Positions 23,665 through 31,754 of a stretch of DNA of 36,838 bases are shown here, in pieces. Within the stretch, counting starts at the first letter, position 1; the number at the start of each line of letters is the position of its first letter. The notes under the pieces were generated by a model, which made no database searches, was not told the DNA's origin, and was given only the letters and a program-made list of their open reading frames with translations. Source of the stretch: Streptomyces lushanensis. Its GTDB lineage: Bacteria > Actinomycetota > Actinomycetes > Streptomycetales > Streptomycetaceae. Made by a program: the position numbers and the translations under genes. The DNA is taken from the NCBI RefSeq assembly GCF_001700515.1, contig NZ_MAUD01000202.1, forward strand, positions 1-36,838, read 5' to 3'.

Positions 23665-26238
23665 ATGGCATTCAATCACTTACCAGCAGTCGCGCACGAC
23701 GCCTTGAGCCCATTGTCCGTCACACCAGTGACACACTCGATGCCGATGGCCAGGAAACCCAGCCCCAGCGCGCCCCCCGAGACCGGGGGCATGCGCCCCT
23801 CTCCCGGTACGGTCCTCGACCGGCTCACCGCGGGAGCGGGCCGGGCTACGCGCATCACCCATACGGAGCACCTGCCCCCGCGGGCGGGCCGTCATGCCGT
23901 CTGGCCGGATCGCATCAGACCAGAAGTGATCAACGTCATTCAGCGGGCCGGGATCGACCATCCGTGGGCCCACCAGGCAGCCGCCGCCGAGCACGCCCTG
24001 GACGGCGAATCGGTCGTCATCGCCACCGGTACCGCCTCCGGCAAGTCCCTCGCCTATCTCGCTCCCGTGCTGTCCACGCTCCTCGACGGTTCGGAGGCCG
24101 CCAACGGCCGGGGCACGACCGCGCTCTATCTCGCCCCGACCAAGGCGCTCGCCGCCGACCAGCGGCGCGCCGTCAGAGCGCTCGCGGAACCGCTCGGCAA
24201 CCGCGTACGCCCTGCCGTCTACGACGGCGACACCCCCGTCGAAGAGCGCGAATGGGTCCGGCAGTACGCCAACTACGTGCTGACCAACCCGGACATGCTG
24301 CACCGGGGCATACTCCCGTCCCACCCTCGCTGGTCCTCCTTCCTGCGCTCCCTGCGCTATGTCGTCATCGACGAGTGCCACACCTACCGCGGCGTCTTCG
24401 GCTCGCACGTGGCCCAGGTACTGCGCCGGCTCCGCCGCGTATGCGCCCGCTACGGAGCGAATCCGGTCTTTCTCCTCGCCTCGGCCACCGCCGCCGAACC
24501 CGCCGTGGCCGCCGGCCGGCTCACCGGGCTCACCGTCCGGGAGGTCGCCGACGACGCCTCACCGCGCGGCGAACTCGTCTTCGCCCTCTGGGAGCCCCCG
24601 CTCACCGAACTCCACGGCGAGAAGGGCGCTCCCGTCCGCCGTACGGCCACGGCGGAGACCGCCGACCTCCTCACCGACCTGACCGTCCAGGGCGTCCGTA
24701 CGGTCGCCTTCGTTCGCTCCCGTCGCGGCGCCGAACTCGTCGCCGTGATCGCCCAGGAACGTCTGGCCGAGGTGGACCGCTCCCTGGCCCGCCGCGTCGC
24801 CGCCTACCGGGGCGGTTACCTCCCCGAGGAGCGCCGCGCCCTGGAGAACGCGCTGCACTCCGGCGAACTTCTCGGCCTCGCCGCCACCACCGCGCTGGAA
24901 CTGGGCATCGACGTCTCCGGCCTGGACGCCGTCCTCATCGCCGGCTACCCGGGCACCCGCGCCTCGCTCTGGCAGCAGGCGGGCCGCGCGGGCCGCTCCG
25001 GACAAGGAGCCCTGGCCGTTCTCGTGGCCCGCGACGACCCGCTGGACACCTACCTCGTCCACCATCCCGAGGCGCTCTTCCAGCAGCCCGTCGAGTCCAC
25101 CGTCCTCGATCCGGACAACCCGTACGTCCTTGCCCCTCATCTCTGCGCCGCCGCCGCCGAACTCCCGCTCACCGAGGACGATCTGACGCTCTTCGGCCCG
25201 GCCGTCCCCGAACTGCTGCCGCAGCTCGAAACCGCCGGTCTCCTGCGCCGCCGTGCCTCCGGCTGGTACTGGACCCGCCGGGAGCGGGCCGCCGACCTCA
25301 CCGACATCCGGGGCGAGGGCGGCCGTCCCGTCCAGATCGTCGAGGCCGCGACCGGCAGACTGCTGGGCACGGTCGACGAGGCCGCCTCCCACACCTCGGT
25401 CCACGACGGCGCCGTCCATCTCCACCAGGGCCGGACCTATCTGGTGAAGCGGCTCGATCTGGCCGACTCCGTCGCCCTGGTCGAGGAGGCCGCCCCGCCG
25501 TACTCCACCACCGCCCGCGACACCACCGCCATCTCCGTCCTCGAAACCGACACCGAGATCCCCTGGGGCGACGGACGCCTCTGCTACGGCTCCGTCGAGG
25601 TCACCAACCAGGTCGTCTCCTTTCTGCGCCGCAGGCTCGTCACCGGCGAGGTGCTCGGCGAGAGCAAGCTCGATCTGCCGCCACGGACCCTCCGCACCCG
25701 GGCCGTGTGGTGGACGGTCACCGAGGACCAGCTCGACCGGGCGCGGGTCGATCCGGAGCAGCTCGGCGGCGCGCTCCACGCGGCCGAGCACGCCTCGATC
25801 GGGATGCTCCCGCTCTTCGCCACCTGCGACCGCTGGGACATCGGCGGAGTGTCCGTACCGCTCCACCCGGACACCCTGCTGCCGACGGTCTTCGTGTACG
25901 ACGGCCATCCCGGCGGCGCGGGCTTCGCGGAACGGGCCTTCCGCACGGCCCGGGAGTGGCTCTCGGCCACCCGCGAGGCCATCGCCTCCTGCGAGTGCGA
26001 CGCCGGCTGTCCGTCCTGCATCCAGTCCCCCAAGTGCGGCAACGGCAACGATCCCCTGCACAAGCGAGGCGCCGTACGACTCCTGACCGAGCTGCTCAGC
26101 TCCGCCCCGCGGCTCCCGGCGCCCCCAGCCGTTCCGGCGAGCCCAGCGACTCCGGCCCCAGGGGCTCCAGCCGCTCAGGTGGCTCCGGCGGCCTCAGGAG
26201 CCGCAGCGGCCGGGCCGGTCGCGCCCTCCGTGGAATAG
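23665..26238 (+). CDS. DEAD/DEAH-box helicase, MrfA/Hrq1-like with C-terminal zinc cluster
   Basis: 857 residues from the ATG at 23665 (MAFNHLPAV). No Shine-Dalgarno precedes it, so it may be leaderless. It is a superfamily 2 helicase: Walker A ATGTASGKS at 120-128, APTKAL (motif Ia), TNPDML, DECH at 236-239, SATAAEP (motif III), and in the second RecA domain TTALELGIDVSGLDAV and QQAGRAGRSGQ (motif VI). Near the C-terminus a DUF1998-type cysteine cluster (Cys776, 778, 782, 785, 791; CECDAGCPSC) matches the metal-binding domain of MrfA/YprA and Hrq1 helicases, which unwind DNA in crosslink repair (family knowledge). The last 45 residues are a Pro/Ala tail. It diverges from bldG; no MrfB-like nuclease is adjacent. 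Confidence 0.92.
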   Translation: MAFNHLPAVAHDALSPLSVTPVTHSMPMARKPSPSAPPETGGMRPSPGTVLDRLTAGAGRATRITHTEHLPPRAGRHAVWPDRIRPEVINVIQRAGIDHPWAHQAAAAEHALDGESVVIATGTASGKSLAYLAPVLSTLLDGSEAANGRGTTALYLAPTKALAADQRRAVRALAEPLGNRVRPAVYDGDTPVEEREWVRQYANYVLTNPDMLHRGILPSHPRWSSFLRSLRYVVIDECHTYRGVFGSHVAQVLRRLRRVCARYGANPVFLLASATAAEPAVAAGRLTGLTVREVADDASPRGELVFALWEPPLTELHGEKGAPVRRTATAETADLLTDLTVQGVRTVAFVRSRRGAELVAVIAQERLAEVDRSLARRVAAYRGGYLPEERRALENALHSGELLGLAATTALELGIDVSGLDAVLIAGYPGTRASLWQQAGRAGRSGQGALAVLVARDDPLDTYLVHHPEALFQQPVESTVLDPDNPYVLAPHLCAAAAELPLTEDDLTLFGPAVPELLPQLETAGLLRRRASGWYWTRRERAADLTDIRGEGGRPVQIVEAATGRLLGTVDEAASHTSVHDGAVHLHQGRTYLVKRLDLADSVALVEEAAPPYSTTARDTTAISVLETDTEIPWGDGRLCYGSVEVTNQVVSFLRRRLVTGEVLGESKLDLPPRTLRTRAVWWTVTEDQLDRARVDPEQLGGALHAAEHASIGMLPLFATCDRWDIGGVSVPLHPDTLLPTVFVYDGHPGGAGFAERAFRTAREWLSATREAIASCECDAGCPSCIQSPKCGNGNDPLHKRGAVRLLTELLSSAPRLPAPPAVPASPATPAPGAPAAQVAPAASGAAAAGPVAPSVE

Positions 26239-26257
26239 CCGTCGAGCAGCTCCCGTC

Positions 26258-26623
26258 TCAGGGCCCGGCCTTCCGGGCCGGGGGCGGGGGCGTCGCGAGC
26301 GGCGGGCCCGCGCGGGCCCTGACCGTCGGGGCGTACGGGCCGAAGGGCGCCCGGGCGGTCACATCCGCGATCCCGCCGCTCAGCCCGCACCTCACCACCT
26401 CCGCGCCTTGTGCCGACGCCACATCGGCCGCCCGGCCGCAGGCGTCCGCCTGTCCCAGCAGCGCGTGGTCCGCGGCGGCGAGGGCCGCGAGATCCGCCGC
26501 GGCAGCCGCCCGGTGACGGGCGACCACCGCCTGTCCCATGGCGAGCACCACCGCGAACACCACGCACATCGTGGTGGCCGCCAGGGCCGCCCACACCGTC
26601 GCCGCGCCCCGGTCCCTGGTCAC
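26258..26623 (-). CDS. TadE-like/Rv3654c-type pilus-associated protein
   Basis: 121 residues from the GTG at 26623, which overlaps the stop of the upstream tadE by four bases (GTGA). The N-terminus RDRGAATVWAALAATTMCVVFAVVLAMGQ has the Flp/TadG-like pattern: a charged start, a Gly before a hydrophobic helix, then an Ala-rich helix (HRAAAAADLAALAAADHALLG). The C-terminal half is small and ends in a Pro-rich tail with two Cys (DACGRA and VRCGL) that could pair. It belongs to the Rv3654c/secretion-like family at the end of actinobacterial Tad operons. It converges with the helicase gene with only 19 bases between them. Confidence 0.8.
   Translation of the reverse strand: MTRDRGAATVWAALAATTMCVVFAVVLAMGQAVVARHRAAAAADLAALAAADHALLGQADACGRAADVASAQGAEVVRCGLSGGIADVTARAPFGPYAPTVRARAGPPLATPPPPARKAGP
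26262..26279. terminator. Bidirectional hairpin between helicase and Tad cluster
   Basis: GGCCCGG-CCTT-CCGGGCC is a perfect 7-bp stem inside the last codons of the TadE-like gene. It also lies 24 bases past the helicase stop, so it can serve both convergent units. Confidence 0.55.
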
Positions 26624-27027
26624 GACACCACCACCGCCGGCACCGGGCCTCCCCTGCCGCCTCCAGAGGCGTCCAAGGCGTCCTCGGCCGACGCGACCGC
26701 CTCCGCCGTGAGCGTCACGCCCAGCCCGCCCGTCCCGGGCACCGGCGCCTCCACCCGCACCCGCCACAGATCACCCGTACGCTCCAGCGTCACCCTCGCG
26801 CTCCTCGGAGCCGCCGAGCGCGCGACGTCCAGCGCCGCGGGCCGTGGCTCCGACCTGGCCGCGGCCCGTGCCCCCACCCGCGCCGCGTCGACGCACTGGA
26901 TCTGCGCGGAGGCCGCCGTCAGAGCCCAGAGCAGGGCCATCGTGAACACCACCAGCGCCGGTACGGCCACGGCCGCCTCCGCCGTCACGGACCCGCGCTC
27001 GCAACGCACGGCCTCAGATCTGCGCAT
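26620..27027 (-). CDS. TadE-family pilus assembly protein
   Basis: 135 residues. The N-terminus CERGSVTAEAAVAVPALVVFTMALLWAL has the TadE/TadF pattern: Gly, then a Thr-Ala-Glu-Ala entry into one transmembrane helix, as in pseudopilins cut by a prepilin peptidase. The rest is an exported domain with beta-like segments (RVTLERTGDLWRVRVEAPVP). The ATG at 27027 lies inside the end of the DUF4244 gene (14-base overlap), and its stop overlaps the next gene by four bases, so the three are translationally coupled. TadE-like proteins help assemble Flp pili in other bacteria; the role in Streptomyces is inferred. Confidence 0.85.
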   Translation of the reverse strand: MRRSEAVRCERGSVTAEAAVAVPALVVFTMALLWALTAASAQIQCVDAARVGARAAARSEPRPAALDVARSAAPRSARVTLERTGDLWRVRVEAPVPGTGGLGVTLTAEAVASAEDALDASGGGRGGPVPAVVVS

Positions 27028-27268
27028 GGAGCGCCTTCCCGATCACCGACTCCAGCGCGGCCGAGACGGACCCGCTCGTGACCACCTTGTAGAGCACGGC
27101 CGCCAGCGCGCAGGCCGCGATGGTCGCCACGGCGTACTCGGACGTCGCCATCCCCGTGTCGGCGCGAAGCCGCCCTCGCCATACCCGCCTGATCCCTCCC
27201 CACCGATTCACACAGCCCGTCCAGGCCGTCCGCACCCTCGGTGCCGTCCGTCGCGTGGTCCTCCACAT
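27014..27268 (-). CDS. DUF4244 protein, likely Flp-type pilin
   Basis: 84 residues from the ATG at 27268, with GGGGAG six bases upstream. A long basic leader (residues 1-38, many Arg) ends in DTGMATSEYAVATIAACALAAVLYKVV. The Gly, the Glu five residues on and the following hydrophobic helix match the type IV/Flp prepilin pattern (cleavage after Gly, Glu at +5). The mature protein would be about 45 residues, the usual size of Flp pilins. DUF4244 proteins accompany tad genes in actinobacteria. The gap of 70 bp to tadC holds no clear terminator, so it may belong to the same transcript. Confidence 0.85.
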   Translation of the reverse strand: MWRTTRRTAPRVRTAWTGCVNRWGGIRRVWRGRLRADTGMATSEYAVATIAACALAAVLYKVVTSGSVSAALESVIGKALHAQI

Positions 27269-27338
27269 GTCCGTCTCCCCGTAGAAGTCATTGAAAGAGT
27301 TGAAAGAAGATCCGCTCGTGATGCCCGGCCGAGAAGGC

Positions 27339-28109
27339 TCAGTCGCCGTTCAGCAGCCCACTCGCGAGACCGATGAGCACCGGCGCCACCCCCACCGTCA
27401 GAAAGGCGGGCAGGAAGCAGAGCCCCACCGGCGCGGTGATCAGCACCTGGGCCCGCTGGGCCCTGGCCAGGGCGGCGCGCGAACGCTCCGCCCTGAAGCC
27501 CTCGGCCAGCCTGGACACCGGCGCCGCGGCCGGCGCGCCCGTGACCGCTGCCCGCTCCAGACAGCGGGCCAGTGCCGTGGCACCCGGTATCGCCCCGAGC
27601 CGTCCCCACGCCTCGGCCGGTTCGCCACCGAGCCGCACTTCCGCGGCCGTGCGTGCCAGCCGGTCGCCCACGGGCCCGCCCAGCGACTCGCCGACCGCCT
27701 CCGCCGCCTCTCGCGGCCCGGCCCCGGCGGCGAGGCAGGCGGCCAGCAGATCGGCGGCGAGCGGAAGTTGCCCCGCCGTCTCACCGGCCAGGGCGCCGTC
27801 GTCCGGCTTCCTGGTACGCAGCCATCTCCGTACCCCGTACGCCCCCGCGAGTCCCGCCGGCAAGCCGCCGACCCCACCGACCAGCACCCAGCCGATGACG
27901 GCCGCGCAGAGCGGCGGACCCCAGCGCCGCGCCCAGGCCGCGATCTCCGGCCGTGCTCGCCGCTGTCCGGACCCGACAGCCAGCAGGGCCGCGAGCCGCC
28001 CGCGCACGTGCCGCTCGCGCCGTACGGCCGCCACCGCGAGCACGGCGCACCCGAGGGCGGCGACGGCCGGGAGCGCGGCCCACAGCCTGTGGACGCCGTC
28101 CTGGCTCAT
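27339..28109 (-). CDS. TadC-like type II/IV secretion membrane protein
   Basis: 256 residues from the ATG at 28109, chosen because it overlaps the tadB stop as ATGA and has GGAGG four bases upstream. Hydrophobic helices lie near 10-30, 65-95 and 220-250, surrounding a cytoplasmic type II secretion F domain (LPLAADLLAACLAAGAGPREAAEAVG then ALARCLERAAVTGAPAAAPVSRLAEGFR). T2SSF proteins form the inner-membrane platform on which the CpaF ATPase acts during pilus assembly. It is the second of two F-domain proteins here, as in Tad systems generally. Confidence 0.87.
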   Translation of the reverse strand: MSQDGVHRLWAALPAVAALGCAVLAVAAVRRERHVRGRLAALLAVGSGQRRARPEIAAWARRWGPPLCAAVIGWVLVGGVGGLPAGLAGAYGVRRWLRTRKPDDGALAGETAGQLPLAADLLAACLAAGAGPREAAEAVGESLGGPVGDRLARTAAEVRLGGEPAEAWGRLGAIPGATALARCLERAAVTGAPAAAPVSRLAEGFRAERSRAALARAQRAQVLITAPVGLCFLPAFLTVGVAPVLIGLASGLLNGD

Positions 28110-28987
28110 GGCGCCTCCCCCGCCCGTACGATCCGAACCGCCCACCACAGGCCCACGCCCTCCAGCGCTCCGCCCACCGCCAGCAGTCCCCAGCCGGCCG
28201 GGGTGTGGAGCAGCACCCGCAGCGGGTCCGCGCCCAGAGCCGAACCCAGCAGCAGACCCACCACCGGAAGAACCGCGAGCAGCGCGACCGTCGACCAGGC
28301 GCCGGTCAGCTGGGCCCGTAACGCCTCCCCCCGCTCCCGCTCGGCCCTCAGCGCGGCCTCCAGCCGGTCCAGCCCCGCGGCGAGCCCCGCACCGCCGTCC
28401 ACGGCCACCCGCCAGCAGGCGGCGAGCCCCACCAGCCCGTCAGCGCCCGGCTCACGGGCCGCCAGGCGCAGGGCGCCCGGTACATCCCCGCCGAACCGCG
28501 CGGCGGCCAGTACGGCGGTCTCAGCGCCTCCCAGCCCGCCGGTGGACCCCGAGGCGGCCACCAGGGCCTGTGCGGGGTGAAGACCGGCCCTCAGTTCGCC
28601 CGCCGCCGCGCCGCACAGCGCGACAACTCCGTCGGCCCTCCGCTCCCGCGCTCTCCTCCGCTCCCGCGACCGCAGGCTCCGCCTCGTCAGCGGTACCGCC
28701 AGTGCGCCCCCGATCAGCGGCAGCACCGACTCCCCCAGCACGGCGAGCACCAGGGCCGGTGGCAGACAGAGCCACTCCCGCCCGAGCCCTCGCACCCGTC
28801 CACAGGCCTTCGCCGCCCAGGACGACCACCAGGGGACCCACCGCGCGGTGCCGGCCGGCCCAACGCCGTCCCCGAACAGCAGCACGGCCCGGCGCAGCCC
28901 GCGCGCGTGCCCGACCGTCAGCCAGGCCGCGGCCCCCGCGCAGAGGGCCGCCGCCCCCACCCGGACCGCCGTCCACAGAGCTGTCAC
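28106..28987 (-). CDS. TadB-like type II/IV secretion membrane protein
   Basis: 293 residues from a GTG that overlaps the cpaF stop as GTGA, with GGAGG six bases upstream. Membrane helices are near residues 5-25, 75-100, 235-255 and 265-285. The T2SSF domain in the middle (GVVALCGAAAGELRAGLHPAQALVAA, then LVGLAACWRVAVDGGAGLAAGLDRLEAALRAE) is typical of TadB/GspF platform proteins. It ends in a four-base overlap with tadC. With CpaF and TadC it would form the inner-membrane assembly machine. Confidence 0.87.
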   Translation of the reverse strand: MTALWTAVRVGAAALCAGAAAWLTVGHARGLRRAVLLFGDGVGPAGTARWVPWWSSWAAKACGRVRGLGREWLCLPPALVLAVLGESVLPLIGGALAVPLTRRSLRSRERRRARERRADGVVALCGAAAGELRAGLHPAQALVAASGSTGGLGGAETAVLAAARFGGDVPGALRLAAREPGADGLVGLAACWRVAVDGGAGLAAGLDRLEAALRAERERGEALRAQLTGAWSTVALLAVLPVVGLLLGSALGADPLRVLLHTPAGWGLLAVGGALEGVGLWWAVRIVRAGEAP

Positions 28988-30147
28988 AGCGCGCCTCCGA
29001 TCCGCGCCAGCAGGCGTGGCCAGCCTCGCTCGTACGCGAAGGCGTCGGCGCGCCAGCGCAGCGCGGGCACCGGCACCACCAGCCCGGCGGCGTCCCGCTC
29101 CAGCACGTGCACCTCGGCGATCCTCCGGCGCCCGTCGCGATCCCTCACCAGATGGATCACGGCCGAGAGCGCGGCGGCCAACTGGCTGTGCAGCGCGGCC
29201 CGGTCCAGGCCCGCCGCCGTCCCCAGGGCCTCCAGCCGCGCGGGAACGTCCGCCGCCGTATTGGCATGGACAGTGCCGCAGCCACCTTCGTGCCCCGTGT
29301 TCAGAGCGGCCAGCAGTTCGGTGACCTCATGGCCTCTGACCTCGCCGACGACCAGCCGGTCCGGCCTCATCCTCAGCGCCTGCCGGACCAGGTCCCGCAG
29401 TTCCACCAGTCCCGCGCCCTCCTGGTTCGCCGGCCGGCCCTCCAGCCGCACCACATGCGGATGGTCGGGCCGCAACTCCGCGGAGTCCTCGGCCAGTACG
29501 ATCCGCTCCCGCGGCCCGACCAGGCCGAGCAGGGTGGCCAGGAGGGTCGTCTTCCCTGTGCCGGTGCCTCCGCTGATCAGGAACGACAGCCGCGCCTCGA
29601 TCAGCGCCCGCAGCAGGCGCTCACCGCCGGGCGGCACCGTCCCCGCCGCGGTCAGCTCCGCCAGCGAGAACGCCGTGGGCCGCACCACCCGCAGCGATAG
29701 ATACGTCGAACCGACCGCCACCGGCGGCAGTACCGCGTGCATACGCGTCCCGTCGGGCAGCCGGGCGTCCACCCAGGGCCGCGCGTCGTCCAGCCGCCGC
29801 CCGGCCACCGCGGCGAGCCGCTGCGCCAGCCTCCGTACGGAAGCCGCGTCGGCGAACGACACGGCGGTCAGCTCCAGCCCGCCGCCACGGTCCACCCACA
29901 CCCGGTCGGGCGCGGAGACCAGCACATCGGTCACCGACGGATCGGCGAGGAGCGGCTCCAGCGGCCCCGTCCCCACCAGCTCGCACCGCAATTCCTCCGC
30001 GGCGCCCAGCACCTCCGTGTCCCCCAGCAGCCTCCCCTGGGCCCGTAACGCGGCGGCCACCCTCGCCGGCGTCGGATCCGCGCCGCTCTCCGCGAGCCGC
30101 TGCCGTACGGCGTCCAGCAGCCCGCCCGGGGCCGTCACCGCCGTCAT
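28984..30147 (-). CDS. cpaF: CpaF/TadA-family secretion ATPase
   Basis: 387 residues, ATG overlapping the ssd stop as ATGA. It is a hexameric traffic ATPase that powers Tad pilus assembly. The N-terminal domain (1-165) includes GTGPLEPLLADPSVTDVLV and the VRPTAFSL segment typical of CpaF. Walker A GGTGTGKT is at 193-200, an Asp box AEDSAELRP at about 219-227, Walker B RLVVGEVRG at 264-272 with catalytic Glu269, and the His box GGCGTVHAN at about 288-296. All key residues are intact. It is the second gene of the ssd-cpaF-tadB-tadC set. Confidence 0.95.
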   Translation of the reverse strand: MTAVTAPGGLLDAVRQRLAESGADPTPARVAAALRAQGRLLGDTEVLGAAEELRCELVGTGPLEPLLADPSVTDVLVSAPDRVWVDRGGGLELTAVSFADAASVRRLAQRLAAVAGRRLDDARPWVDARLPDGTRMHAVLPPVAVGSTYLSLRVVRPTAFSLAELTAAGTVPPGGERLLRALIEARLSFLISGGTGTGKTTLLATLLGLVGPRERIVLAEDSAELRPDHPHVVRLEGRPANQEGAGLVELRDLVRQALRMRPDRLVVGEVRGHEVTELLAALNTGHEGGCGTVHANTAADVPARLEALGTAAGLDRAALHSQLAAALSAVIHLVRDRDGRRRIAEVHVLERDAAGLVVPVPALRWRADAFAYERGWPRLLARIGGAL

Positions 30148-31241
30148 GGCGTCACGCTCCCGTCCCCGGCCAGGGCCCGCTCCCAGAAGGCCGTACAGAA
30201 CGCGGCCAGCGGTCCGCGCGCCCGCGAGCCCGGCGGCGCTCCGCCGTCCTGGTCCTGCGAGAGCCCCGCTTCCAGGGGCAGTTCGCCCACGAGCGGAAGC
30301 CTGAGCGCGTCGGCGATCCAGCGCTCGTCCAGCCCGGCCGCGTACGGACCGCGGACCACCGCCCTCAGATCCTGGAGCACCATGCTCACCGTCGAGGCCA
30401 CCCGGCCGGCCGCCGCGATCGCCCGCAGCTCCGCGGGCACCACCAGCAGCCCCAGATCCAGCTGGGCCAGTGCCTCCGCCACGGCCTCGTCGACCCGCCG
30501 CGGCAGATCCACCACCACGACACCGCCGCCCCTGCGGGCGGCTGCGAGCACCGACCGCATGGCCTCCGGCTGGATCACCACCGAGTCCCCGCGATCCCAG
30601 CTCAGCACCCGCAGCTCATGGAGACGGGGCAGCGATTCCTCCAGCGCGCCACCCGCGACCCGTCCTTTGGATGCCGCGAAATCCGGCCAACGTCTGCCCG
30701 CCGTCTGCTCCCCGCCGAGCAGCACATCGAGCCCGCCACCGAGCGGATCGCCGTCGATGAGCATCGTGCGCCGACCGGTCCGCGCGGCGGTCACAGCCAG
30801 CGCGCAGGCCAGCGTCGAGGCCCCTGCGCCGCCCCGCCCGCCGATCACGCCGACCGTGAGCGCCTGCCGGCCCGCGCCCTCGGCGGCGTCCGCGATCCGG
30901 TCGACGAGCCAGCTCTCCGCGTCGGGCAGCCTCAGCACGCAGTCGGCGCCGATCTCCACCGCCCGCCGCCATACATCGGGATCGTCCTGATCCCGTCCGA
31001 CCAGCATCACGCCCCGCCTGCGGGTGGCACCGCGGCAGCGGGCCGCCGCGTCGTCCCCGACGAGCACCATCGGCGCGTCGTCCCAGCACCGCGCGCGCTC
31101 GGGCACCGAGTGGTGCACCTGGGGCTCGGCGCCGGCCGCGGCACACAACCGCAGCAGATCGTCGAGCAGCTCCACATCCTCGGTGACGATCAGCGGTCCC
31201 GTCCCGCGTCCTTCGGTCACATCCGACCGCTCGGATGTCAT
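30144..31241 (-). CDS. ssd: Septum-site-determining/CpaE-TadZ-like protein (Ssd)
   Basis: 365 residues from the ATG at 31241; the frame is open to 31376, but the extension is Arg-rich and not family-like, and the ATG has only a weak Shine-Dalgarno. Residues about 15-115 resemble a receiver-like domain, followed by a MinD/ParA-type fold (TVGVIGGRGGAGASTLACALA at about 129-149). The deviant Walker A reads GGRGGAGAST, so both lysines of the usual KGGxGKT motif are missing. A DGDPLGGGLD switch-like motif and VVVDLPRR follow. In actinobacteria Ssd affects septation and stress responses; in Tad systems the equivalent TadZ/CpaE localises the machine at the pole. Both are family knowledge. Confidence 0.88.
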   Translation of the reverse strand: MTSERSDVTEGRGTGPLIVTEDVELLDDLLRLCAAAGAEPQVHHSVPERARCWDDAPMVLVGDDAAARCRGATRRRGVMLVGRDQDDPDVWRRAVEIGADCVLRLPDAESWLVDRIADAAEGAGRQALTVGVIGGRGGAGASTLACALAVTAARTGRRTMLIDGDPLGGGLDVLLGGEQTAGRRWPDFAASKGRVAGGALEESLPRLHELRVLSWDRGDSVVIQPEAMRSVLAAARRGGGVVVVDLPRRVDEAVAEALAQLDLGLLVVPAELRAIAAAGRVASTVSMVLQDLRAVVRGPYAAGLDERWIADALRLPLVGELPLEAGLSQDQDGGAPPGSRARGPLAAFCTAFWERALAGDGSVTP

Positions 31242-31345
31242 GGATCCAGCCACGATCTCCGCCCCTATCCATCTACGTGCCGACCCGGAACTGCGAACGC
31301 TCTCCCGCGATCTCGCACCCATCCGGTATCGGCGATTCCGGCTTC

Positions 31346-31358
31346 CGTGAACTTCACG
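31346..31358. promoter_or_regulatory. CGTGAA-C-TTCACG palindrome
   Basis: A perfect 13-bp inverted repeat 105 bp upstream of ssd, in the divergent ssd/HAD spacer. It has the form of a repressor operator. The surrounding 31242-31754 holds no supported gene. Confidence 0.35.
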
Positions 31359-31411
31359 ACGGGAATCACCGTGCAACGGAACGGGAAATCGTGTGGATCT
31401 TGCTCGAAAAC

Positions 31412-31432
31412 TGTGGACAACTCACCAGTTGT
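31412..31432. promoter_or_regulatory. DnaA-box-like site and ACAACT/AGTTGT inverted repeat
   Basis: TGTGGACAA (31412-31420) is the exact complement of the DnaA-box word TTGTCCACA. It overlaps ACAACT-CACC-AGTTGT (31417-31432), a perfect 6-bp inverted repeat. Either could be a binding site controlling the divergent ssd and HAD genes. Confidence 0.35.
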
Positions 31433-31584
31433 GAATATCTCGCTCGCTCATACCGGTGACTTCCGGAGAGCAGCACATCAACTACGCACAGTGACGCGTA
31501 TACATGGAAGAGAGGCCCGCTACACAGCGTCGTCGAGGAGAGGAGGACGGCGTGCCGGAGAGTCCAAAACGCGTCCGGACATGC

Positions 31585-31619
31585 GACGACCCCCGCCGGG
31601 GGGGAGAGCGGGGGTCGTC
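31585..31619. terminator. 12-bp GC-rich hairpin in ssd/HAD spacer
   Basis: GACGACCCCCGC and GCGGGGGTCGTC pair perfectly around a G-rich loop of 11 bases. It lies between two divergently transcribed genes, where a plain terminator is not expected, and 30 bases past a strong GAGGAGAGGAGG Shine-Dalgarno and GTG. An attenuator in the HAD leader is possible. Confidence 0.5.
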
Positions 31620-31754
31620 CCCACGGCCGACTCGGGGGGGGAGGAGCCGGACCGGGTTAGCACGGTCGCGAACGATCCGTGACTTCCATGGTGTACCCGA
31701 GAGCCTTCTCAGGCAAACCCACGCGCCCGAGCTTACGCCGAATGGTGGGCGCAT

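Noticed and set aside
23124..26516. Very long plus-strand frame overlapping the helicase in another phase
   Set aside because: Product is almost entirely Arg/Pro/Gly; the overlapping frame encodes a full helicase with all motifs.
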